A DNA stretch of 64,000 nt, taken from positions 42,889,385 to 42,953,384 of the forward strand of contig NC_088295.1 of assembly GCF_032854445.1 (NCBI RefSeq), written 5' to 3'. Position 1 is the stretch's first letter, and the number at the start of each line of letters is the position of its first letter. This document shows, in pieces, positions 26,286 through 37,400 of this stretch. The notes beneath the pieces are model-generated. The model had not been told where the DNA came from. It made no database searches and was given only the letters and a program-made list of their open reading frames with translations. The translations under genes and the position numbers were made by a program. Source of the stretch: Liolophura sinensis. Lineage: Eukaryota > Mollusca > Polyplacophora > Chitonida > Chitonidae.

Positions 26286-28370
26286 ATTGGTTTAAACAAT
26301 ACTGATTTTCCATAAGTGGTTTGATGAACAGACGCAATACACCTCTCCACTTGGAATTGTGTAGTGAGGCCCAGTAAGAGATTTAGGTGCTGCATCACAG
26401 TTCCTAATACTGTGTGCTTGAGATATAGTGATAAGCAACATGTGCTCACTTCTGCTTGACTGTGTAGCTGCCTATTTCAGGCAAGCTGTGTAGCAAAGAT
26501 TATCTAGCATCACCTGTGCTGGTACAGAAGTTACTTGTAGCTTTATAGAATGAATCTGGTAAACCTTGTAGCTGAAACAAATGACAGCTGCACACTTCTG
26601 GTAAGCCTTGTAGACAGTAATTGAAAAGATATGTTCAGCCCTGTTTAGCTGAAATATGACAGCTGCACACTTCTGTTTGTCAGCCATGTGCTTGGGTCAA
26701 GCTAAAGCTGAAAGCTATCGAAATATGACATCAGCACACTTTATGATACAAGCATTATGTGATATCTAGAATCCTGTCTTCATGAACAGGTTTAAACAAA
26801 AGAGATATGATAGAGACGTGTGTACATGTATGAAAGGGAGCGGAATATTGTGTTAAATGAAAGATAAGAATAGCAGCCCTATGTTGTAAACCTTTCCATA
26901 CTTTGAACTGAAACTTTCCAAGCACTTTAATGAAATTATGATTGACATGAGAACAGCACATTTCTAGGATGCCCAACTTGCTAAGCAGATGTGTAAAATA
27001 TAAATGTGTGTGTACACAGTTTCTCAGAATATAGTGCAGTAAGAAAACATGCTAAAATGGGAAGAGAATCGTGTAGTGTCTTGTATTACCAATATCCTGT
27101 CTCTTATATGTTGACTATTGAAGTTGTTTTTTGTATAGTTTATATTTGTTGATGTGCATGTAATTTTGCCGAGTTACTTTAGTTTCTTTCCTCAAACACA
27201 TTCTCTGGGTAGTACTGGTGTATGTGTGTTATGTGTGTTTTATAAGCAAGTCTTGAAAGATTTTATACAGATCTATTGAATAAATGAATGAATGAATGAG
27301 CGATTACAATACACCACATCATAGACCTTTTGAAAAGTGCTGGTATTGTGTTGAATGCTGTTAGATGTATGTAAGACTTCTTCATGACACAATGACAAGT
27401 TGAGGGAGAGCAAAAAATAACAAGTTCCAAAACAAATTACACAGAACCTGTCATCTGCTTCACACCTACAGTAATATTAGAACATCCAACTGTTTTGGGA
27501 GGAACGTCATTTTGATTGCGCTTTCCAAATATTGGATTGATTATCCTCATTTATTTGTAAAACAAGTATGGAAATTTGATTTAGTTAGGCCCTACAGACT
27601 TGATTTTTGATCAGTATTAGTTTTGTTGACCTTGTGTATCACTGTATAGGCCTCACTAGAAGCATATAATATAGCATATTTAGAACATATCAGTCAATGC
27701 AGATGTCTCTCTGCTTGTAAGAATGAACTGCATGTGTGTGTTTTTAGAGCATGTCTTGTGTCATTCATACATGAAAACACGAGGACGAGTCTGCAGTCTT
27801 TATGAATTTGGGATACGTATTGATATATTGGGACATTTGTGAAACTATATTTGTGGGGCCTTTACACAGCATTTGCCTCAAAGCATAGCACAGAGTATGT
27901 GTTGTCAACTGCATTGTGAAACTCTTTGTTAAGCAACAGTGTGTGTGTTACTGTTATAAACTAACGGGTGTAACACACAAAACACAGTGACACCCTGCAA
28001 TTTTCTGAAATTCACCCACACATTATATTCACAAGATTTGTCACCTGAGAATTGTTCCACCACACTTCACATCACGGTGTGTCACCTATCAGGACATGTT
28101 TAGGTCTGGTTGCCCTCTGCATTTAACAGTGGACAAAAAAGTCAGCTGAGCTGAAGACCATATTAATGAACTCAGTGCATGCAATGTATATTTTAAGACT
28201 GTGGGAACTAGGGCAGGTGTATATGCTTCAGTGTACGTGACAGAGGCGGTGTACCAAGTCCCAACGATAACACAAACCACACACCACTCACCTTAACAGC
28301 AAGGCACTCAGAGCATGCATCCACCAAGGCAGTACAAGCAGAGGGTTGTCTCCCCTGGAATTTTGCGGGC

Positions 28371-28387
28371 GGGGGGGGGGGGGGGGG
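28371..28387 (+). repeat. 17-bp G homopolymer
   Basis: An unbroken G run after GCGGGC. Such tracts are hard to sequence and may form quadruplexes. Confidence 0.9.
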
Positions 28388-28973
28388 TTCTTACCTCAAA
28401 GCTTGTAAGTTTCCACTACATTTTCCTGGAAAGATATTGTGGTGTGGGTAATGAATTTTGAGATCCGTTAAATACACACATAGGTCATAAAAACCTCCAC
28501 TTTTTCTCACATTCCAGTTCCATTTTTTGTACGTAAATGTCATCACAGGCCAAATGTTTTGTCTACAAGCAAAGTGCCAGTTTCTGTTTTATATGAATTA
28601 ACATATGTCTACCAGCATCACCGATAATGTTGTACAGTAAAAAAAAAAAAATTAAAAAGAAAATGAAAGTAGAAGGAAAAGAAAGAAAGTAAAAGGACTA
28701 ACAGACCTGCCAAGTTGTGCGGTAAACCTTTATGGTTTAGTTTTTACGTTTGTCCAAACAGTCTTCATAAATTACCGGTATGTGATGTATATCATCCACC
28801 TTTATACTTAGCAGTGTTGGAAACCTTTTTCCTGTTTAAAGATAATGCATCATTAGGGACATCTTTGCCTGTCAAGATTTGGAATGTTACGGTACGGGTT
28901 GGCAGTTGCGGTTTTGTAATTGTCATTTTTACCCCATGTAGCAATTAAAGATCTTTAAGATGAAGCCAGATCT

Positions 28974-29000
28974 TTTGTTGTTGTTGTTGTTGTTGTTGTT
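28974..29000 (+). repeat. (TTG)n microsatellite
   Basis: About nine TTG units in intergenic sequence. Confidence 0.9.
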
Positions 29001-29514
29001 ATCCTCTTTAAGCCACCCTGCACCAGTTGTGCACAGTTACAATGTAATATATCTTGGATTTATGCACTCCAGGAAAAAGTTTTTCTAGTTGTAACAAAAA
29101 TTTCAAGAGAATAAACTTTACATCATATTTTTACTCACCATACCAGTGTTACTGTGTTTTTGTTTTGCACGAGGGCCTGTTGAAAACATCTTGTGTTCCA
29201 CCTTTAGGTCAGACGTGGAACAAGGGTTCGTCAGTAACACATCAAAGATCGGTTTACCCCAGATTTCCTCCATCCATTAATCCTTCATACAAGTGAATAA
29301 ATCTTGATGACGTTGAACACTTATCAATCATTAAGACAGGCAATTTTATAGCATATGGATAGATTATAGGTCTATGGTCATATCATGGTCAGATGAACCA
29401 CGGCAAGCGTGTGGAGTGAATCGGACTGGGCCGCAGTTCCTTCTGTAACAATATCCTGCGTTGAAAATGATTGTTATGGTAAAGATGAAGACGTATATTC
29501 AGGATCACTTACTT

Positions 29515-30350
29515 ATGTGTCATATCTGAGATCAGATTCTCTTACCGATTTGTCACCTTTGAGGTCAGAATCTCTTACCGATTTGCGACTTTTGAGGTCA
29601 GAATCTATTACCGATTTGTCATCTGAGGTCAGAATTTATTACCGATTTGCCACCTTTGAGGTCAGAATCTCATTCCAGTTTGCCACCTTTGAGGTTAGAA
29701 TCCCTTGGCGATTGGCCACCTTTGAGTTTAGAATCTCTTAGCGATTGGCCACCTTTGAGGTTAGAATCTCTTAGCGATTGGCCACCTTTGATGTTAGAAT
29801 CTCTTAGCGATTGGCCACCTTTGAGGTCAGAATCTCTTACCCATTTGTCATCTTTGAGGTCAGATTCTCTTACCGATTTGCAATCTTTGAGCTCAGAACC
29901 TAATACCGATTTGTCATCCTTGAGACCAGGATCTCTTATCGATTTGCCATCTTTGGGATCAGAATCGCTTATCCATATGTCACCTTTGAGATCAAAACCC
30001 CTTACCGGTTTGCCATCTTTGAGGTCAAAACCCCTTACCGATTTGCCATCTTTGAGATCAGAATCATTTACCGATTTGCCATCTTTGAGGTCAGAATTTA
30101 ATACTGCCTAATTTGCCATCTTTGAGGTCAGATTCTCGTACCGATTTGCCATCTATGAGATCAAAACCCTTACCGATTTGCCATCTTTGAGGTCAAAACC
30201 CTTACCGATTTGCCATCTTTGAGGTCAAAACCCTTACCGATTTGCCATCTTTGAGATCAGAATCATTTACCTATTTGTCATCTTTGAGGTCAGAATTTAA
30301 TACTGCCTAATTTGCCGTCTTTGAGGTCAAATTTTTTTTCTGATTGGCCA
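29515..30350 (+). repeat. 33-bp satellite (~25 copies), open in one frame
   Basis: The unit resembles GATTTGCCATCTTTGAGGTC followed by AGAATCTCTTACC. Most units are 33 bp, some 32. Because 33 is a multiple of three, a frame from 29647 to 30111 stays open for 154 codons with an 11-residue repeat (LRSESLTDLPS-like). The frame breaks at about 29620 and after 30111. There is no conserved domain, signal peptide or splice context, so I read it as a satellite. Confidence 0.9.
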
Positions 30351-30544
30351 TCTTTGTAAATATATCTTTAATGCAATAGCTATTATTTACATCAATATTA
30401 CGGAATATATTGCTGATTCGTCTCCTTTGAAGACAATCTTCCAGATATTTGTCTTTTTTGCACGAAGTCAAATTGTATCAATTGTCTCATTTGATCCGGT
30501 CTGCCCGTCTGTATATAGAAGTGGAACTATATCTGTGCGGAGCG

Positions 30545-30612
30545 AACATTAAACATTAAATAAACATTAAACATTAAGTGAACATTAAACATTAAGTGAA
30601 CATTAAACACAT
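30545..30612 (+). repeat. Short ATTAAAC-rich tandem repeat
   Basis: Repeats of GAACATTAAACATTAAGT, about 18-20 bp, three to four copies. Confidence 0.8.
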
Positions 30613-31285
30613 ACAGAGCTTTGAATGTGCCACTTTGGCTCATATTTGCAAGCATTACATAATGCATGTCCATATACAGTGACAAATACGGGAATTTGTA
30701 ACGAGCAACATTATATTGTAGTTGTGCATTGGCCATGTCCACTTTCATTTGGGGGCCTTGTAGGCCCTCATATTGTAAAACAAATTTTACAAATAGGCAC
30801 ATTAGTCATCTGTCGAAGGAACCCCGACATCACTGTCCATTAAGCAAAATGCTTTAGTATTATTAATTGCATTCATATATAACCTCTGACATCAAATAAT
30901 CAAAATAATTGATCATTTTTACAATTTTTTACATTTTATTTACACATATACATGTAATCTCTCATACAAGTGATAATAAAAGACATGCATTGTAATAAAA
31001 ATACGTAGAAAAACTATGCAACTAAATGGATGGATGACTGAATGAATGAGTGTCTTGATTCACCGTGCTGTTAATATATACATGAGCAATATTTCAGCAA
31101 GAGGAAGCCAGATACGTTTACGTGTATACAGCACACGCATAAGAATAAAGCGTCGTTTCACATGTTTAAATACAGATTTAGGACACAAACAAACAAACAT
31201 AGATATGCAGGGTTGCCAATGAGATTCTCGGAGTTTTTACCCTTGTAATAATATGATTCTTTTCACTAATTTCAGTAAACGGTAA

Positions 31286-31453
31286 GCTGGGACAAAACGA
31301 CTGCGACATCCGGGAAATAACTCTATCGCTGGGACAAAACGACTGCGACATCCGGGAAATAACTCTATCGCTGGGACAAAACGACTGCGACATCCGGGAA
31401 ATAACTCTATCGCTGGGACAAAACGACTGCGACATCCGGGAAATAACTCTATC
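31286..31453 (+). repeat. Perfect 42-bp tandem repeat, four copies
   Basis: Four identical adjacent units begin GCTGGGACAAAACGACTGCG and end AATAACTCTATC. The identity implies recent expansion. 42 bp is a multiple of three, giving a 14-residue repeat on the opposite strand (DRVISRMSQSFCPS), with no other coding evidence. Confidence 0.95.
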
Positions 31454-31592
31454 TGTTATATATACGTAATCCATAAATTTAAAGAACAATATATGAATTA
31501 CCGGTTTAATATGTGATAGCGATACGGTACACCGAGACTGTGATACTTTCATAAATTTTAATTACGTATATGATGCTGCGTAAAAGATAAAA

Positions 31593-31690
31593 TTATAGAT
31601 TTTATTTATTTATTTGTTTTATTTATTTGATTGGTGTTTTACGCCGCACTCAGGAATATTTTACTTATACGACACTGAAAGACCTTCCAA
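31593..31690 (-). repeat. SINE family 1 fragment (reverse)
   Basis: (ATTT)n, then GATTGGTGTTTTACGCCGCA and ACTTATACGAC, the reverse complement of the conserved 3' end, followed by a truncated body. Confidence 0.8.
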
Positions 31691-33327
31691 CGACTAAAAT
31701 TAAGGAATAAACTAAAATTTGAGTTAAAATGGTCACTTCAGCGTTACATTATACATGTATCCCGAATGAAATTTTCGCGGACAGATCTGGAAAACGGCGG
31801 GGAACCTGTAACCAAATGTAACACATGTAAGAGGGCAGTCTAGGTTACTCTAGCCATGTGTGGTTCATCAGAAGGCGGGAAATGGAATGTACAGATTATA
31901 TCTCCCTTGAGTGGTAGGTCACAAATTAAAAAAAAAAGTAAAAAAAATATTTCAGTATGCTCTATAGAAGGAGAAAAATCTATGATAAAAAAGCAGAGCG
32001 TCCTTTCATTGGAAAAACTGTCTTTACGTCTGGAACTTATCGACCAATCAATGTACAGGTTCAGGTGACTTATATGTGGAGACAAACCTGCCGTTGCCGT
32101 TTCAAAAAGAAGGCACGCATTCGTTTTGTCTTGTGTTTTTGTAATTTCAACAATAAATCACACCGCTTTGTAACAATATTAAAACAACATCATTTAACAA
32201 AAAAATAAATTAATAACTGGAACTGATTTACGAATGTGAATACATGCAGAACTGGATTGTCATTCAGTCCATCTTTAGCCCATGCAAAGAATGCACCAAA
32301 TCACAGTAACTTGTATGACTTTTACATTTCCAGTCTAAGGTCTGCAAATATACAACACAAACATAGAAATCATGAATACTATATATACATACAAAATTGC
32401 GTATTTTACTGTTGAGCACTTAGGCAATTATAGCTTTTATAGTTCAGTGACTATAAGATTTAATTCGTTTTCTGTAAAGCCGTGTATGTTATGATTCCAG
32501 GAGTATGGGATTATGGATGCTATTTGAAGTTCCCCGTTGTATTCACGCAATACAATACAATCAATACTGGACAACCACTATCAAGTCTAAGTGCTAATTT
32601 TGATTGTCGGTCTCAGTTAAAAAAACACATTTATGTAAATATCACGACTCTGTCCTAGATTAATTGTTCACAATAAATATGACTCTAGTCTTTCAGCCAA
32701 TTGCCTATAGTATTTATTGGTTGTCACCCTGTGTTTTTTGCTTTTTTTTCTCGCGAAATTTTAGTTTTTCTGAGCCTTTCCTGCGTTATAGTCTCCGAAC
32801 ATTGCGTTTATGTGAAACCATTATTCAAACACATCAGTACGTACCTTATTCCTAGTGAAAACCATCACACAAGGACACAGCGCCCAACACGTACATGCAT
32901 CTACACGTGAATCCATTTGTACCAACACAAAGCCGCGAATATGCGCCCATGGGAAATTATTATGTGTCTGGACACAAGAGTACGTAATCTATGCTTACTG
33001 AAAACCAATATATTGGCACTCCGATCCTTCAAATAGATGAACACATCTAGCCTTCGCACCTATACTGCTGATTCTTTCCAAAACTAGAAAGTTACCCTTT
33101 CTCTACCCAAAGGCGACTCGAATGCAAATTGTCATTGCCCTCTGTTGAACACCGGGAACGTGTGACCTACTTTCCACGTCTTCATGAGAATCAAAGAGCG
33201 TATTTGGTATATAGAATTACATATGTGTGCAGGTCGCATGTGTGAGAGAACTACAAATGGCACTATTTTGGACAAGACTCCATGAATTCATGCTAATAGG
33301 TAGGTGTATTTCACAGTTCATTAAACC

Positions 33328-34434
33328 TCACGAACGATACTCCCTGACGATGCTCTTTGTAGCAAATGAAACTTTCTTCGGAGCTTTGGAGTCCGAACTG
33401 TCCGTGCCGCTGTCCCTTCCGGAATCGTAACCTCGTTTGAAATTATCGTCCATCGCTGCTTGACGATTGTCACGCGCATTTATGGTGTGAGGTCGCTCGT
33501 GCACAGCATTTGATTGCGACTGATCGTGACGACGAATAAAACTAGAATTGAGATTCTCCAGTGAATCAGAGCCAGACAGAGAACGATGTCTCCCAGCATA
33601 TTCTGGCATGGGTTGCATGGTGTGCCCATATTTAACAATGTCTCGAGCATTCAGCGAATCTCGCGCATGGCCGTTGCCAGGCAATGTTGCATATCTGATA
33701 ACATTTTGGTCAGAGTGACTTGTACCTTGTCTGGGACGGGCCCCCACGTGACCGCTCCTTGAGTTGGGCCCAGCTCTGTGGACCGGATGCCTTGATTCCA
33801 TGCCAACCACTCTGGGTTCCGAGATCCCGGACGATCTCCCTGAAGTTCTGATGTAGGACGGCTTTCCATTCTTCCCAGAGGGCACTAGCATGACAACATC
33901 CGGTCGGTTAGATATAACCGGCATATGGGAATTTTGTACTTTTGGTTTGCCGTGGTAACCACGCTGAAGTGTTGTGCCACCGACACTAGGTGGCACCTTT
34001 ATATGATGAACAGGAAAACCACTGGCACTGGATGGCACCTGTTTCGGTTGAGCAGGAGACCACTGACATTTGATGACGTCTGATTATGATTAGCAGGGAA
34101 ACCAATAGTGCCCCGCTGCGCTTGCTTAGTTGTGTCATTTGAGCGAGCTAAATGTTTGTCGGAAGACAGGCCACTTTGGACGTGGTTCTTCTCCTTGCCG
34201 CTGTCCGGCCTAAGCGTTGGCAAGGTTGCGCTTGTTATGTTCGCTGCGTTCGCTGTGTGTAATCCACTTGCCGAATCCGCGCCTTGGAGCTGTAGCGGTT
34301 TCATGGTGACCCGGACACCATCCGGAGCAGCCGAGTACACCGGGTTCCTGAAGTTGAGATCATTGTGCAAGGAGATCCTCTCGCTTGCGGTCCTCATCAC
34401 GGGCTCACACGAGTGCTCCGCGATCTCTGACGAA
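33328..34434 (-). CDS. Mucin-like gene exon 6: cytoplasmic tail, frameshifted
   Basis: An acceptor of TTTTTTTCAGAG type leads into SSSEIAEHSCEPVMRTASER. The frame holds to about 34060, where one base appears missing. The frame then resumes as SPAQPKQVPSSASGFPVHHI and stays open for 236 codons to the stop at 33328. The shift falls inside a run of three similar units (FPANHNQTSSNVSG, SPAQPKQVPSSASG, FPVHHIKVPPSVGG), which locates it. The tail is rich in Ser, Arg and His, ending KKVSFATKSIVREYRS. KKVSFATK resembles an RVxF-type protein phosphatase 1 docking site (KVSF); this is inference. Confidence 0.75.
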
Positions 34435-37400
34435 CTCTGAAAAAAATAAACAATTACAAAGAATCTCTAAATGAAAATGAAACTACAAATATATCCGTGT
34501 TTCGGAAGAACATCCCGAACACGTATACATGTATAAGCTTGGTGTTCTTAAATGGCCTAGTGGTTACCGCCTTAGCACAGCATGATGACACAGGATCTCT
34601 CATCAGTGCGAGCTGTGTGAGTTCCAGTCCAGCTCATACTGCATGAGTACCTCTCCGGTTATGCGTGGGAAGATCTTCCAGCAAACTGCGGATGGTCGTA
34701 GTTTTCCCTCTGTTTCCCTCCACATAATGCTGGCCACCGTTGTATTGGTGAAATATTCTTGAGTACGGCGTAAAACTTTCGTGAAAATTAAAATTCTGTG
34801 AAGGTGGTGGAGAGTACTTTTATATGAAAGCTTGTTTGAAGAACTTTTTGCCGTTCATCTGAAGAAATACCTCTTCACTGTCTTTCTTAACATGTTTATC
34901 TAGAGTTTTCTTGACACTCCATGCAATGGGCTTGTGTAAAGACATGGCGACACTTACCTCCAGATGTAGACTGACAAGACAGAGACTATCACAGTCAGGA
35001 CCACACCCGACACCACTGCCGCACCGATGATGATCCCTGCAACAACAACCACGTTATCATGATAACAAATCACGACATCGGACGAAATGTTTCTAGACCA
35101 CATGAAAAGGAGGCATTTAATTACCATTATATGATGCAATTTACGTCCATGGGCAGGTTGCAATGATTATTAGCCGGACTTTTATGCGTGCCACTCTTAA
35201 AAAACACTCAGATGTGAAAAACTCACTAAAGGTATTAATATGATAAACTCAGTACTGATGTGACAATTTCGCTATTGACTGTGAAAACCCCATTACTGAG
35301 GTGACAAACTCATATCTATATGTTAAACGCATTATTGGTGAGATAAACTCACTAATGAGATGTGATCAACTCATAATTTGATATGCAAGGGCATTGTTGA
35401 TGTGACAAACTCGTTAATGATGTGATAAAGTCACTGGTAAAGTGATATACTCACCATTGATGTGATAAACTCACTACTGGATACGACAAACTCACTATCG
35501 ATATGATAAACTCATTATTGAGGTGAAAAAACTAATAATTGATGCGGCAAAAATACTGTTCACGTGATAAATTTGTTCACTCACTAATGAGGAGTTAAAC
35601 TCTTCAGATGAACGGAGAGTTCTAGACTTGTTGTTAGCTACAAGAAACTTACTGTTATTGTGCTAAAACGTGTTAACTCTTTTTTGTTTTAAAAATATAG
35701 AATATTATAAATAACAATCAAAATTCTTGAATTTATGCAGCTCTACCTGTGCTGTTCATAAATCGCTAATAATGGTGGTACGTTTAGCTTTACGGGCCTT
35801 GCGTAAAGCTTATGTGAAAGAATGAGCGTAATTTTACCCAAGCTGCCGTCCTCGCCTTTAGTCTGTGCCCGTCCGCTAGTCGTCAGCCCCACCGCTGGCA
35901 CAGGGCTCGTCCCCGTTGGTGGTGAAGGGTTTTGTAAACAGGACATTCTTTTTCGTTGTGGGAGAATCGGTGATTCTCGGGGCGACAGTTGTTGTCGCCA
36001 GTGTTGGCTGTATTGTGTTTGTGAATAGGTTAGATGTTGCGATTGTTTGTCTGGGTGTCGTAGTTGGTTGTGTGGAAATTGTTGTCGGTGGTGGTGTTGT
36101 GCTTGGTTTTGTGGTTGTCTTTAACTTGGTTGTGGTTAATTGTGTGGTTGTCGATTGCGTAGTTGTTGTGGGGTTTTGGGTGAGTTTTGTGGTTGTCGTT
36201 GGTTTAGTTGTTGTTGGCAATGTGGCTGTAGTGGCTTGAATGGTTGTTGTGGTTGGTGTAGCTGTAGTAGATTTAGTGGTTGTTGTGGGTGATGTGGTTG
36301 TAGTCGACTGAGTGGTTGTTGCTGCTAATGTGGTTGTAGTCGATTTAATGGTTGTTGTTGGTGATGTTGTTGTTGTTTGTGATGTAGTTGTAGTCAGTTC
36401 AGTGGTTGTTGGTGGTGATGTAGTTGTAGTTTGATTTAGTAATTGTTGATGGCAATGTGGTTGTAGTCGTTTTCGTGGTGGCTGTAGTGGACTGGGTGGT
36501 TATTGGCGATTGAATAGCTGGTTGGTGATATGGTTGTAGTCGATTGGGTGATTGTTGTTGGTGATGTGGTTGCAGTTAATTGAGTTGTTGTTGGCAGTGT
36601 GGTCTTAGTTGCTTCAGTGGTTGTTGTTGGTGATGTAGTTGTGGTCGATTTAGTGGTTGTTGTTGGTAATATGGTTGTAGTAGATTGAGTGGTTGTTGTT
36701 GGTAATGTGGTTTTAGTAGATTGAGTAGTTGTTTTTTGTAATATGGTTGTAGTCGATAGAGTGGTTGTTGTTGGTAATATGGTTGTAATGGGTCGAGTTG
36801 TTGCAGTGGTTGGTGTAGTTGCTGTCGATTTAGTGGTTGTTGTTGGTAATATAGTTGTTGTCGTTTGAGTGATTGTTGTTGGTAATGTGGTTGTAGTCGC
36901 TGTAGTAGTTGTTGAGGGGGATGTGGTTGTAGTCGCCTGAGTTGGTCTTGTTAGCAATGTGGTTGTAGCCGATTGAGTGGTAGTTGTTGGTAGTACTGCT
37001 GTAGTCGCTTTAGAAGGTGTTGTGAGTAAAGTGGTTGTAGTCGCCTGAGTGGGTGGTGATGCAGATGTAGTCGATTGAGCGGTTGTTGTGGGTGAAGTAG
37101 TTGTAGTCGATTGAGCGGTTGTTGTTGGTGATGTAGTTGTAGTCGCCCAAGTGGTTGTTGTGGGTGATGTAGTTGTAGACGCCCAAGTGGTTGTTGTGGG
37201 TGATGTAGTTGTAGTGGACTTAGTGGTTGTTGTGGGTGATGTAGTTGTAGTTGCTAATGTGGATATAGTGGATTGAGTGGTTGTAGTCGCCTGAGTGGGT
37301 GGTGATGCAGTTGAAGTCACTTTATTGGTTGTTGTGGACAGTGTGGTTGGTGATGTAGTGGATTTAGTGGTTGTTGCTGTTGGTGATGCCGTTGTAGTCG

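Larger units (their letters stand above)
24701..33327. other. Intergenic stretch between KCNQ1 and the mucin-like gene
   Basis: No supported gene. It holds homopolymer tracts (C run at about 25155-25179, G run 28371-28387, (TTG)n 28974-29000), SINE fragments, a 33-bp satellite, an ATTAAAC-rich short repeat and a 42-bp x4 repeat, listed separately. The remainder is AT-rich and unstructured as far as I can see. Confidence 0.7.

Noticed and set aside
29647-30111. Genuine repeat-protein gene
   Set aside because: The open frame follows from a 33-bp period. There is no start context, no neighbouring exon and no domain; kept only as a finding.
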